Assembly: GCA_039917895.1 (NCBI GenBank)
Contig: JBDSIO010000219.1
Coordinates: 1-64,000, forward strand
DNA from: Chersky-265 sp039917895
GTDB taxonomy: Bacteria > Fibrobacterota > Fibrobacteria > UBA11236
Direction of reading: 5' to 3'
Length of the DNA stretch: 64,000 nucleotides
Shown here: positions 1 to 11,072 of the stretch, piece after piece
Layout: every line of letters begins with the position of its first letter
Numbering within the stretch: position 1 is the first letter of the stretch
Translations under genes and position numbers: made by a program
Notes under the pieces: generated by a model
Database searches by the model: none
What the model saw: the letters and a program-made list of their open reading frames with translations, nothing else
What the model was told of the DNA's origin: nothing

Positions 1-1526
1 GGCGCGGCCAAAGCCAGCGCGCAGGCGCAGGAAATGATGAACACGCTGGCGGCGGCTCCCAATGCCGGAACCGCGCCCTCGCGCCAATGCAGCAACAGGG
101 TCGCGAATCCGCAAGCGAGCACGGTCAGCGTGAACCACTTGGCCACCCGCCCCACGCCATCCGGAAGGGAACGGCGGCCCGCCACCAAGGTATCGAGGTC
201 GCGGCCCAAACGGGCGATGCGGGTATTTCCCGCGTTACCCCTGGCGATCAGGGCGGCGCGGCCTCGCACGTTGAGATAGCCCGCCAAAACGGAATCGCCC
301 CGCTGGAACCGCGTCGGGCGGCTTTCCCCGGTCAGCAGGCTGGTGTCCAGCCATGCCTCTCCGGATTCCAAGGCCCCGTCGACCGGCGCGTATTCGCCGC
401 CCAAAAGTTCCACGATATCGCCGTCCTTCACTTGGTCAGCCTCCACGCGTTCGACCCCTTCCTCCCCCGCGGACGGCCGCCGCACCCGCACCAAACCGGG
501 GCGCAGCGCGTCGAACCAACGGCCCTTGAGGGCGAGTCCCGCTTCGAACCGGCGTACGGTCCAGCGTCCCAACAACAGGAAAAAGATCAGGCCGGTCAGG
601 GAGTCGGAGAAATTTCCCGCGCCCCCGGCGGCAAGGGAAGAGACGGTCAGCGCGAAGGACAGGGCGATGCCGATGGAAACCGTGACATCGATGTTGAAGC
701 GTCCGCCCTTAAGAGCGCTCCAGGCCCCGGCGAAGAACGGGAAGGCCGAATACGCAACGGCCGGGATGCTGATCAGGACGCCCAGGAGGCCGAACCCTTC
801 GATCCAGGCGCGCGACATGCCCTGGAAGGCGCCGAGATAGACCGCCAGGGAAAAGGCCATGGCATTGGCGAAACAGGCCCCGCTCACCGCCAGGCGGTAG
901 AGTAGGGTTTTATCCGGAATGGTTTTGGCTGACGCGGAATCGGTTTTGGGACGGAGCCGGTAACCGAACCCGGCGGGCACGGTGAGAATGTCCTTGAGCG
1001 TGGTCAGCTCCGGATCGTATTCGAGGAACGCTTCGCCATGCAGGAAGTCCACGTCGAAAGTCCGGACCCCCGGCGCGCCTTGGAGTAGGCGTTCCAGCAG
1101 CCATCCGCATCCCGCGCAGGCGATTTCCCCGCTGGTCAACGACAGCGCGTGGCGGCCTTGCGATCTGCGGCCCAATCCCGTGAGAGCGTCGGGTCCGTCC
1201 AGCGAGGAGAGGAAGGCGCGGTAATCCTCTCCGATGAAGGCTTGCGGGGCCCTTTTACCGCTCTGCTCCATGAGGTCGTAGTAGCCGTCCAACCGGGCCT
1301 GACGCAACCAGCCGTGGATGGTTCGGCATCCCTCGCAGCAGAAAATGTCGCCCTGCGCGTCTGGGCTGATGGAGCCTATGACGAGTTGGCCGCAATGGCA
1401 GCAATGGCAGAAGGTTCCGCCTGAACCGGAAATCGCGGAGGTTACCGTGGTCACACTGGCCTGCCCCCCCGGGATCCCAGGGGCGGAACGGGCGGTATCC
1501 GTCTTCCTTCCGGGAACCGCGATCAT
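1..1526 (-). CDS. ccoI: CcoI/FixI-type copper P-type ATPase (partial, C-terminus outside window)
   Basis: Membrane copper-exporting P1B ATPase, expected to supply Cu for cbb3 oxidase assembly. About 508 residues are present and the reading frame runs off the window edge. The N-terminus has a Cys-rich metal-binding segment (CHCCHCGQ, then FCCEGC), an HMA-like domain with CAGC, several hydrophobic helices and the actuator motif LLTGES. The ATG at 1526 is chosen because it overlaps the fixH stop as ATGA. The transmembrane metal-site motif reads S-C-A-C-A-L where the family normally has C-P-C, at the very edge of the window. The phosphorylation (DKTG) and nucleotide-binding domains are not in the window. 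It is the last visible gene of the cco operon. Confidence 0.9.
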   Translation of the reverse strand, partial: MIAVPGRKTDTARSAPGIPGGQASVTTVTSAISGSGGTFCHCCHCGQLVIGSISPDAQGDIFCCEGCRTIHGWLRQARLDGYYDLMEQSGKRAPQAFIGEDYRAFLSSLDGPDALTGLGRRSQGRHALSLTSGEIACAGCGWLLERLLQGAPGVRTFDVDFLHGEAFLEYDPELTTLKDILTVPAGFGYRLRPKTDSASAKTIPDKTLLYRLAVSGACFANAMAFSLAVYLGAFQGMSRAWIEGFGLLGVLISIPAVAYSAFPFFAGAWSALKGGRFNIDVTVSIGIALSFALTVSSLAAGGAGNFSDSLTGLIFFLLLGRWTVRRFEAGLALKGRWFDALRPGLVRVRRPSAGEEGVERVEADQVKDGDIVELLGGEYAPVDGALESGEAWLDTSLLTGESRPTRFQRGDSVLAGYLNVRGRAALIARGNAGNTRIARLGRDLDTLVAGRRSLPDGVGRVAKWFTLTVLACGFATLLLHWREGAVPALGAAASVFIISCACALALAA

Positions 1527-2089
1527 CCGTCGACGAAAATCCGGAAGGATTCTTCCATCACGGGTTTGCCCGCGCGTTCCCAGGTCAGGTGCACGTTCCA
1601 ATATCCGCGCCGCAACGCCGGACTCGGCACCGACCAGATATACCGGCCGGAATCATCCGCGGAGGCGCGCGGCCCGCCCAGATTCAAATCCAGGTCCTCG
1701 GCCCCGTTGTCGGGCCGGTACAGGCGCGCTTTGCAATCCGTTCCGCCCAGGGATCCGGATCCCGCCTCGGCGCGCCAAAACGCCCCGTCATGGCGGAAGG
1801 TCACGTCCATGCCCGGCGCACGGGCTATTTCAGCGCGCGCCATGCTCCCGTCCAGGTCCAATCCCGAATCGTAATAATCGCCCCGCACCAGCTCATGTTT
1901 TCCGTGGGACGAAAGCCAGACCAGCAGCCCGTTCGCGCCCGCCACCAGAATAATCAAGATGACCATCGCGATCACCAGGCCCGGCAGCCCTCGTGGAGCC
2001 ATGCTCTTGGCCGATTCACCCGCATCATCCGCCGCATCAGCCGGATCAGCCGGATCAGCCTTACCCGCCGCCTCGCCTAGCGCCCCCAT
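1523..2089 (-). CDS. fixH: FixH family cbb3 assembly protein
   Basis: 188 residues. A low-complexity Ala/Asp/Pro N-terminus is followed by one transmembrane helix (about residues 36-60, ending GLLVWLSSHG) and a periplasmic domain with the family-like pattern of Tyr-Tyr-Asp-Ser-Gly after the helix. FixH is thought to act with FixI (CcoI) in copper delivery to CcoN. The start overlaps the end of ccoG by 13 bases and the stop overlaps the ccoI start as ATGA, so translation is probably coupled. The acidic repeat-like leader (ADPADPADAADDAG) is unusual, and the true start could be further in. Confidence 0.8.
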   Translation of the reverse strand: MGALGEAAGKADPADPADAADDAGESAKSMAPRGLPGLVIAMVILIILVAGANGLLVWLSSHGKHELVRGDYYDSGLDLDGSMARAEIARAPGMDVTFRHDGAFWRAEAGSGSLGGTDCKARLYRPDNGAEDLDLNLGGPRASADDSGRYIWSVPSPALRRGYWNVHLTWERAGKPVMEESFRIFVDG

Positions 2090-3624
2090 GGGCCCGCCAA
2101 TTCCAGTCCGAAGGGAATCCGGATCGCATCGTCCGCACCATGCCTGAAGGTTCCATCCTTCAGGGACGTAACATTAAAGGAACCCTCCCTGATGGATCCG
2201 GTCTTGTCCGACAGTTCCATCACCACCGCCAACCTTCCCCGCGTGAAACGCGCCAAGGGAACCGTCACCTCCAACGGCATGGCCAGGGATTGCCCGCCCG
2301 CCAGGGCAAAGACCTGCCCATTCCAACTGGAGGTGCCTAAAGGCTCGCCGCTCCAGCCCAGGCGCAGGATGCGTTGCGCGGTCCCATTGTTGCGCAAATG
2401 CAGGGTAAAAGCGTTCCGGACCGAATCGCCGCCAACGCCAACCGCGCCAACCTCGCCAACCACGGGGACCACTCGCACCACTCGAACATAAGGCATCGAA
2501 CCTTTCCGGGTCGCGTCCACGGAAATGACGGGACGACGCAGAATCAAAGCGGCGGAGATGGAGGTCATGACCAGCGCCAAGCCGGCATAGATGATAAGCC
2601 TCCAGGGACGGCCGGAGCGCGGCTTGCCCTGCAATTCACCCAAGGAGGCGTAGCGCACCAGGCCCGTGGGCTTCTTCCAGGCCGCCATGGTCCTGTCGCA
2701 AGCGTCGATGCAGCGGGCGCATCCGATGCACTCCAGTTGCTGGCCCTGGCGGATGTCGATTCCCGTGGGGCAAACGAGCACGCATTGGCGGCAATCGGTG
2801 CAATCGCCGAAGCCTTGACGCGAGCCGCGGGCGCCTTTGCCGCGCTTCTCCCCGCGGGCCGCATCGTAAGCGATCAAGGAGGTGTTCTCGTCCGGGATCA
2901 CGCTTTGGAACCGCGCATACGGGCAGACCAGAATGCAGGCCTGCTCGCGGAAGAAGGCGAAGTTGAGATAGAACACGATTGCGAAGACCAGCACCAAGGC
3001 CAGGCCAGGCCAGTTTTCCGCGGAGGGATGCGCCATGGCCTGGATCAGGTTGGGAGCCCCCCAGGAATAGGCCAGGGCGGTATTGCCGATCCACCAGGCG
3101 ACCACGGCGAAGACTGCATGCTTGCCCAGCTTGCGCCCCAGCTTGTCCACGGACCATGGCCCTTCGTCCCGGGCTTTGCGCCGGGAGGCTTTGCCTTCGA
3201 AGAAACGCTCGATAGGCGCGAACACGAATTGCAGGAATACCGTTTGCGGGCAGGCCCAGCCGCACCATAGCCGCCCATAGCGGGCGGTAGCGAAAAAGAC
3301 CATCAGGATGAAGGCGAAGAAAAGGGGCAGGAACATGGGGATGTCCTTGGCCCAGAAATTATTGCCCAACAGCACCAGTTTGCGGCCCGGCCAATCCGCC
3401 AGGATCAGGGGTTGGCCCTGCCAGCGCAGCCAGGGAACGCCGAGGTACAGTACCATCAGCGCCCAGGCCGTACGGGTGCGGTTCCAGGTGAACTTCCCGG
3501 TGATCTCCTTGGGATACAACCAGACGCGCTTGCCGCCGGAACCGATGGTCCCCTGGGCCTCGCCCAGGCGATCGGAATTCTCCCCGGAAGGCGCCAGCCA
3601 TCCGGACGGCAGCGGCGCTATCAC
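2077..3624 (-). CDS. ccoG: CcoG/RdxA-type polyferredoxin, cbb3 assembly
   Basis: 515-residue membrane ferredoxin. About five transmembrane helices lie in the N-terminal half, with CGWACPQTVF near residue 121, followed by two 4Cys clusters: CTDCRQC...C at about 275-285 and CIGCARCIDAC at about 299-309, which fits two [4Fe-4S] centres. A periplasmic Ig-like C-terminal domain follows, as in the family (IPR-type FixG_C). CcoG is reported to act as a cupric reductase in cbb3 maturation. The start ATG overlaps the ccoP stop as ATGA, and the end overlaps fixH. Confidence 0.93.
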   Translation of the reverse strand: MIAPLPSGWLAPSGENSDRLGEAQGTIGSGGKRVWLYPKEITGKFTWNRTRTAWALMVLYLGVPWLRWQGQPLILADWPGRKLVLLGNNFWAKDIPMFLPLFFAFILMVFFATARYGRLWCGWACPQTVFLQFVFAPIERFFEGKASRRKARDEGPWSVDKLGRKLGKHAVFAVVAWWIGNTALAYSWGAPNLIQAMAHPSAENWPGLALVLVFAIVFYLNFAFFREQACILVCPYARFQSVIPDENTSLIAYDAARGEKRGKGARGSRQGFGDCTDCRQCVLVCPTGIDIRQGQQLECIGCARCIDACDRTMAAWKKPTGLVRYASLGELQGKPRSGRPWRLIIYAGLALVMTSISAALILRRPVISVDATRKGSMPYVRVVRVVPVVGEVGAVGVGGDSVRNAFTLHLRNNGTAQRILRLGWSGEPLGTSSWNGQVFALAGGQSLAMPLEVTVPLARFTRGRLAVVMELSDKTGSIREGSFNVTSLKDGTFRHGADDAIRIPFGLELAGPWGR

Positions 3625-4259
3625 GGCTGCTTTCCCCCCTTTTCCTCCTTTTGCTCGTTTCCCTCCTTTTCATCCATAACCCCTTGCGGCGCCTTACCGC
3701 CCGCCACGGCATGTCCGCGCAGGCTCAGCACATAGGCGGTCGCCAGGGCAACCTTCTGCGCGCCCAATACCGGATTCCAGGCGGGCATGCCCTTCTCGGG
3801 ATACCCATGTGCGATGGAAGCGAGCACCGCTTCCGGTTTACCGCTATGCAGCCAATAGGCGTCGGTGAGATTGGGACCGACCACGCCCTGGCCTTGCGCC
3901 CCGTGACAGGCGAGGCAGTTCGCCTTGAAGACGGCTTCTCCGCCGGCGATGGATTCCGGAGCGCCGAGAAACTCGGCCAATTCGGCTCCGGCCACCTCCT
4001 TGGGGTGGGAAGCGCCTTCGGCTTTCTCCTCGAGCCGGACGGCGGCGAGGTACTCCGCGGCGCTCCAGCTCAAGGCCTGGCCTTGGCCGCTCGCCTTAGC
4101 CAGCGCCCAACCCTTGCCGGTATAGTAGCCCATGTATAGGAAGGCGAACAGGATGCAAGCATAGAACATGTTGACGAACCAATCCGGGAGCGGATTGTCG
4201 TATTCCTGGATCCCGTCGTTATCCTGATGGGCTTCGTGGATCCGATCCATTTCTTCCAT
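3621..4259 (-). CDS. ccoP: cbb3 oxidase subunit CcoP, mono-heme form
   Basis: 212 residues. An N-terminal transmembrane helix (about 28-46) is preceded by the family signature YDNPLPDWFV, and a single cytochrome c domain carries CLACH at about 115-119. Canonical CcoP has two c-hemes, so this is a shortened, mono-heme version. A highly charged Lys/Glu C-terminal tail follows. It would carry electrons to the CcoN site. The stop overlaps ccoG; ccoQ ends just upstream. Confidence 0.93.
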   Translation of the reverse strand: MEEMDRIHEAHQDNDGIQEYDNPLPDWFVNMFYACILFAFLYMGYYTGKGWALAKASGQGQALSWSAAEYLAAVRLEEKAEGASHPKEVAGAELAEFLGAPESIAGGEAVFKANCLACHGAQGQGVVGPNLTDAYWLHSGKPEAVLASIAHGYPEKGMPAWNPVLGAQKVALATAYVLSLRGHAVAGGKAPQGVMDEKEGNEQKEEKGGKQP

Positions 4260-4262
4260 GGT

Positions 4263-4441
4263 TCAGCCCTCCCGCTTTCCGGCGTCATCCTGATCCAGGG
4301 CCTGACGGGCGAGATCGTCATAGAAAGCACGGGAGCCGGGACGGTAGAGCCACGCAAGCATGGCGCCGCTGGAAACGAGGAATAACACGAACGAAAACAC
4401 GGGCCATAAGGTGAGACCGGCCCTCTCCATGACGAGACGGA

Positions 4442-4445
<4 letters not shown>
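4263..4445 (-). CDS. ccoQ: cbb3 oxidase small subunit CcoQ/FixQ
   Basis: 60 residues with one transmembrane helix (about 12-33) followed by YRPGSRAFYDDLARQAL, which matches the CcoQ pattern of a helix followed by a conserved Y-x-P-x-S/K segment. It sits between ccoNO and ccoP as usual and overlaps the ccoNO stop by 4 bases. Its role in the family is stabilisation of the oxidase. Confidence 0.85.
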
Positions 4446-6641
<2,196 letters not shown>

Positions 6642-6655
<14 letters not shown>

Positions 6656-6854
6656 GATCGGGAATCCTCGTTTGGGTCTCGTTTGTGAAACCGGGTTTCA
6701 GGGGAAGAGCCTCAGTGGAATCGGAGAAGAGCAGTCGCCAACGCGGACTTTCCAGATCATCGAACTGGCCGTTCCGGATTGAGATGATGCAGGCCGCAAG
6801 AAATCCTGCGCTGAGCGCCAGGGATACGCCGATCAGAATCACGATGACGGGCAT
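6642..6854 (-). CDS. ccoS: CcoS family cbb3 maturation protein
   Basis: 70-residue protein starting MPVIVILIGVSLALSAGFL, with one transmembrane helix and then GQFDDLESPRWRLLF, the CcoS hallmark. The start at 6854 is preferred over a longer open frame because it gives a proper N-terminal helix and overlaps the preceding stop as TGATG. Its 3' end overlaps the ccoNO start by 14 bases. CcoS is needed for cofactor insertion into CcoN. Confidence 0.88.
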
Positions 6855-7084
6855 CAGTCGGCCTTGCCGGGATACCAGGCCGCGGCGTCGTGCTTGTCCG
6901 GGTACAGGATGGCCGCGGTACGCTCGCCCGATTTGACGCCCATCAGGACGGCGCAAGGCGTTCCGATTCCGAGAATGCCCGCCAGGATCAGGAATTCCAG
7001 GATCCTGCGATTGTCGGTGAAAGGGGCGCGGCCCTCAGTGGCAGCCTGCCGATCCATGTGTTGCGAGTCCATTTGCAAGTCCAT
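6854..7084 (-). CDS. small single-helix membrane protein in cco operon
   Basis: 76 residues with a hydrophilic N-terminus, one predicted helix (about residues 29-50, LEFLILAGILGIGTPCAVLM) and a charged tail. I do not recognise the family. It lies between the TauE-like gene and ccoS and overlaps both: the first 50 bases lie inside the upstream gene, and the stop shares one base with the ccoS ATG. Several in-frame ATG codons (7084, 7072, 7057) could start it. Position suggests an accessory or assembly role in the oxidase; this is inference. Confidence 0.6.
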   Translation of the reverse strand: MDLQMDSQHMDRQAATEGRAPFTDNRRILEFLILAGILGIGTPCAVLMGVKSGERTAAILYPDKHDAAAWYPGKAD

Positions 7085-7745
7085 ATAGCCTCCAAACTGA
7101 AAGTCCCAGGAATGCCGCTCCGAGCATTCCCTGATACAAGCGCCCGGACCACGCCGGACGCGCCGCCGCCCCGCGCGTGATCACGGCGAAGACGGGCAAC
7201 GTCGATATTCCAAGCAAAACCATTGCCAACCCGGATTTCCACGCCTGATCGAGCCCCAGGCTCCAGAGAAGCACCGCATGCGTGCTCGGACAAGGCAGCA
7301 GGCTTGCGGCCAACCCCGCAGGAAAAAGAGCGGCGCGGCCGGCGCGGGAAGCCGATAGAGTGCCGAACCAACGCGACGGGAAAACCGCGCCGAGGCGTTT
7401 TTCCAGGTTCCATCCCTTGGGCAGCCAGCCCAGCAAACCGAGTCCGAAAAGGGAATAGATAACGGCGAGCGCTACCGCCGCGAAAATGCGGAATCCGGGA
7501 GCGGCCAACCCCGTGAAGAGGTGGCCCAGCAAGCCAATGGCGGCGCCCAATACGCCGTAGCCCGTGATTCTTCCTGCATGATAGAGCCAAATGGCCCGTC
7601 CGAATCCGCCCCGGGAAGCGAGGAAAAAATGGATGGGCCCGCACATGCCCGCGCAATGGGTGAAGGAGCTCCCGAGGCCCACGGCAACCGGGAACAATGC
7701 GCCAGCGGCGAGCGTCCCTATTGCATTTGTGATCTGTGTTTCCAT
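7035..7745 (-). CDS. TauE/SafE-like (SafE_2) membrane protein of cbb3 cluster
   Basis: 236 residues with about six transmembrane helices. The N-terminal motif SSFTHCAGMCGPIH is the HCxGMCG signature of the membrane-transporter-like family commonly found beside cbb3 genes and thought to handle metal or redox cargo. A second HxxG-type site is less clear. It is the first gene of the minus-strand cco operon, so the promoter should lie in 7746-7960, which it shares with the divergent cytochrome gene. Confidence 0.8.
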   Translation of the reverse strand: METQITNAIGTLAAGALFPVAVGLGSSFTHCAGMCGPIHFFLASRGGFGRAIWLYHAGRITGYGVLGAAIGLLGHLFTGLAAPGFRIFAAVALAVIYSLFGLGLLGWLPKGWNLEKRLGAVFPSRWFGTLSASRAGRAALFPAGLAASLLPCPSTHAVLLWSLGLDQAWKSGLAMVLLGISTLPVFAVITRGAAARPAWSGRLYQGMLGAAFLGLSVWRLYGLANGLATHGSAGCH

Positions 7746-7960
7746 TTTAATTATTCTGCGTATCGGTTCCCGATTTCCAGTCCTAAAGATATCAAGCGGA
7801 GCCTTGCCGATTCAGCAACGGAAAATTGCCATATTGCCGAAGCCGATTGCCTTTTTGGCAGCGCGCGGCTTCCGTTTTTTTGGGTTGAATATTTGTCACA
7901 ACAAACCCCATCGCGGCGAAAGCGGGAATGAATAACCTTATCCGGACCAAGGAGGCATTC

Positions 7961-9337
7961 ATGTTTTGCATGCGTTTAGTCCGGATATCCACCATCATGT
8001 TCGCCGCGTCCGCCCTCGCGGTTTCGGCCCAAGCCGGCTATCATTTTTTCAATCCCGCCATCGCCGATTCCATTCCCAAGCTCATTTCGGGCACGGGCCT
8101 GTACAAGAACATGGCCACCAAGGAGATCAACGCCGATGTCATCCCCTTCGAGGTGAACGCGCCGCTGTGGACCGACGGGGCCGTCAAGCAGCGCTACGTG
8201 GCCGTACCGGCAGACTCTTCCATTATCTATGACGACACCGCCGACATCTACGCCTATCCGGACCGCGCCATGGTGATCAAGAATTTCTCCGTGGACACCA
8301 TTCCCGGGAATCCCGCCTCCCGCATCCTGTTCGAAACCCGGTTCAGCGGCGTGCGCATCGTGGCCGGCAAGGAGAAATGGTACCTGTGGGCCTACCATTG
8401 GCGGCTCGATCAGACCGACGCGGATCTGGTGGTGGAATCCGGCGAGAACGCCACCGTGCGTGTCTATCGCAATGGCGTGAACCAGCCGCCATTCATGAAG
8501 AAGTGGCGCTTCCCCAGCAAGTTGCAATGCGCCGCCTGCCATCGCGTTCAGGGCAACGGAGGCCGCCCCGTGCTGGCCTTCTTCACAGCACAGCTGAACA
8601 AACCTCTGTCCGATACCCCGGCCATGAACCAACTCGACCACCTGTTCGACCTGGGCGTGCTCAAGTCCAAGGACGGAACCCGGCCGGACTTCTCCAAGGC
8701 GCCGAAATGGGCCAACTGGGCCGATAATACCGCATCCCTGGAACTGCGCGCGCGATCCTACATCGCCGCGAACTGCTCCGGTTGTCACGGCACACGCGGC
8801 ATCGCCACCTACGCTGCCTTGGGCATCACCTTGGACTATGATTACCATGACATGAAACCGCACATGGACTTTACCAAGAAAAAGCTCGTCACATCCTTCC
8901 CCCTCGACAGCGCCGGACTCGTGGTGCCGGGCAAACCCGAGCGTTCCGTTCTGCTTTACCGCCAGAAGATGCGCAACCAGAAGGACATGGATTTCAGCGC
9001 CGAGGGCATGGCCATGCCTCCGCTTGGATCTTTCGAACCCGATACCAACGCCATCGGCATGATCAGCCAATGGATCGTCAGCCTCGACCCCGGCGCCAAC
9101 GGAATCATCCAGGGGCTGGCGCGCTTCGGGGAGAAGTTCCTGATTCGCGGCAACCTGTTGGAACGTTCGGGCCACGGGGAATCCGGTTTCCCGGAACGGA
9201 TCGACCTTGTCGATGTTAAGGGGTCGAAATTGGAGCTCGTTCCCGTGCGTCCCGGAGCCTACCGGATCCCCGAAGGCGTGAAGGGAATCCATTTCCTTTC
9301 CGTGAACGGTCGCATGCTGCAGCGAATCGTGTTCTAG
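7961..9337 (+). CDS. secreted diheme c-type cytochrome, SO2930/HNE_0200-like
   Basis: 458 residues from the ATG at 7961, chosen because AAGGAGG lies five bases upstream and it gives a clean Sec signal peptide (MFCMRLVRIST...AVSAQA). Two heme-c motifs, CAACH near residue 190 and CSGCH near 272, sit in a long conserved frame of the kind annotated as 'SO2930 family diheme c-type cytochrome'. The last 60 residues form a separate small module ending GIHFLSVNGRMLQRIVF, which resembles the C-terminal sorting tails seen in the FCB group. The role is unknown; periplasmic or surface electron transfer is likely. Confidence 0.78.
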   Translation: MFCMRLVRISTIMFAASALAVSAQAGYHFFNPAIADSIPKLISGTGLYKNMATKEINADVIPFEVNAPLWTDGAVKQRYVAVPADSSIIYDDTADIYAYPDRAMVIKNFSVDTIPGNPASRILFETRFSGVRIVAGKEKWYLWAYHWRLDQTDADLVVESGENATVRVYRNGVNQPPFMKKWRFPSKLQCAACHRVQGNGGRPVLAFFTAQLNKPLSDTPAMNQLDHLFDLGVLKSKDGTRPDFSKAPKWANWADNTASLELRARSYIAANCSGCHGTRGIATYAALGITLDYDYHDMKPHMDFTKKKLVTSFPLDSAGLVVPGKPERSVLLYRQKMRNQKDMDFSAEGMAMPPLGSFEPDTNAIGMISQWIVSLDPGANGIIQGLARFGEKFLIRGNLLERSGHGESGFPERIDLVDVKGSKLELVPVRPGAYRIPEGVKGIHFLSVNGRMLQRIVF

Positions 9338-9361
9338 AAGGACCGCCAAGTGCGGGAGATG

Positions 9362-10789
9362 TCAAGCATGCCGGAGGATCCGCTTCGCGACCTCCTGCGC
9401 GGCCTGCTTGCCTTCCCGCACCGCGTTTTCGATTCCGGCGCCGGCATATCCCGTGCCCGCCAGAACGAGGCCAGGAAACTCCGATTCCAACCGGGCCTTG
9501 GCTGCGGCTAAAGCTTCAGGGTGCCCCGTGTCCAATTGCGGCAGGGCTTCGCGATGGCGGATGCAGGTGAAATCAAGCGCGGCCCCACGGGGCGTGAGGA
9601 TGCGTTCGACGGCGCCTATGGACAACTCGCGGACTTCGGCATCCTCCATGGCTTCCACAGCGCGTGAACGGGCTCCGCCCGCCATCACCCGGACCAGCTC
9701 CTCGCTCTCGGGGCAACGCCCGGTGAACATCCGCGAAGGAAGGAAGAGTGACAGGATGCCGAGGCCGGTCCGCCCTTGCACAAGGCAACCCTCACCCGCG
9801 AAACTGCGCGACATATCGCGTTTGCGGTAGGATAGATATCCCAAGGCGATAGGAGCGTAAGGGACTCCTTCGAGGAATGACAGGATACCTCGGTGCCTAG
9901 GCGAATAGATGGCGGCCAGGCGGCCCGGTGGAATGCATGCGACGATGAAGTCGAAAGCCTCGGGTCCGGATCCTTCCGCGAATTCCAATTCGGGATCCCC
10001 TGAAGCCGATCGGCGCAGAACGAGCACTTCGGCGGATAAGCGGATGCGCACGCCCGCCCACTGAACCGCTTCCGCAAGGGCATCGACGATGGCCTGGTTG
10101 CCGGCTGCTCCAGCCATCATGCCTGGAACCCGCGCGCCCTGGCCGGATCCGGCGCGTACTTTCCGGGCCGCGTCCGAACGCCGTCTTTCCCAAAGTCCCC
10201 GCGCGAGGCTTCCCCAGCGTCGCTCCAGGGAGTGCAACATGGGAAAGTTGGCGGCCATGCTCATCCGATCGGGATCGCCGGCGAGGATGCCCGCGCTCAT
10301 CGGTTCCATGATCGATTCCATGAATCCAGGGCCCGTGCGCCGGCGGAAGAACTCCGCCACGGATTCATCCGCCCGGCTTCCCTTGCTGATGAAAGGTTCG
10401 GCGAGCAGTCGCAAAAGGTTGGAAGGTGAAAGCAGGCGGGCCTTGAGTATTCCCGCCACGGTCCTGGAAAACGGGACAATCCGCCGCCCCACCCACAGGC
10501 CGAGGTTTCCGGGACCTTCGAAGGTTTCGCACCGGCCGCCGATTCCGCAGGCCTCGATAAGCTCGCGCGTCGCCGGCGCCGCGGAAGGAAAGGCCAGCGG
10601 GCCGGTTTCCAGCAATCGGCCGCGCAGGGTCCGCGTACCGACCAGACCTCCAAGGCGATCTTGTTTTTCATATAAGGTGACGGAGGCGTTGGGCATCAGC
10701 CGGCTCAGCCAGAACGCGGCGGACAAGCCGGTCATCCCGCCCCCCAATACGGCTATCCTCTGGGGTATGATCGGGCAATTTTCGGGCAA
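9362..10789 (-). CDS. hemY: protoporphyrinogen oxidase-like FAD flavoprotein (HemY/HemG family)
   Basis: About 475 residues. The N-terminal FAD-binding motif RIAVLGGGMTGLSAAFWL is followed by YEKQDRLGGLVGT, and the C-terminal GTGYAGAGIENAVREGKQAA is the typical second FAD segment. This fits oxygen-dependent coproporphyrinogen or protoporphyrinogen oxidase. The frame stays open to 11035, but a TTG at 10789 with GGAGG just upstream gives the expected N-terminus. No ATG exists between it and the dinucleotide-binding motif. Haem synthesis suits a neighbourhood full of cytochromes. Confidence 0.82.
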   Translation of the reverse strand: MPENCPIIPQRIAVLGGGMTGLSAAFWLSRLMPNASVTLYEKQDRLGGLVGTRTLRGRLLETGPLAFPSAAPATRELIEACGIGGRCETFEGPGNLGLWVGRRIVPFSRTVAGILKARLLSPSNLLRLLAEPFISKGSRADESVAEFFRRRTGPGFMESIMEPMSAGILAGDPDRMSMAANFPMLHSLERRWGSLARGLWERRRSDAARKVRAGSGQGARVPGMMAGAAGNQAIVDALAEAVQWAGVRIRLSAEVLVLRRSASGDPELEFAEGSGPEAFDFIVACIPPGRLAAIYSPRHRGILSFLEGVPYAPIALGYLSYRKRDMSRSFAGEGCLVQGRTGLGILSLFLPSRMFTGRCPESEELVRVMAGGARSRAVEAMEDAEVRELSIGAVERILTPRGAALDFTCIRHREALPQLDTGHPEALAAAKARLESEFPGLVLAGTGYAGAGIENAVREGKQAAQEVAKRILRHA

Positions 10790-11072
10790 AGGGTTTCCTC
10801 CTCCGTTTACGGAGGCGCAAATGATGGGCCATCCGCTCCGGTCCGGTCTTTCGGCCGTATTCCGACGGTTGCCCGCCCGATGGGCCGATTGCCCGGCCGT
10901 TTTCCGGTTCGGCGACACCGCTGGCCCGTGGTCCCGGCATAGACGCATGCGTGTTACGGTCATTTTGGCGTGACGGTTTGGCATTTTCGCCTTTCTGTCA
11001 GGGGCGCGGCGCGGGAATCGCGCGATTTTGCGCACGCGCGAACCCGGAGTGGATTTTGCTTGGGGATGAGGA

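Noticed and set aside
7880..7910. TTGTCACAACAA as an FNR box for the cbb3 operon
   Set aside because: Spacing between the half-sites is two bases, not four, and the match is weak.
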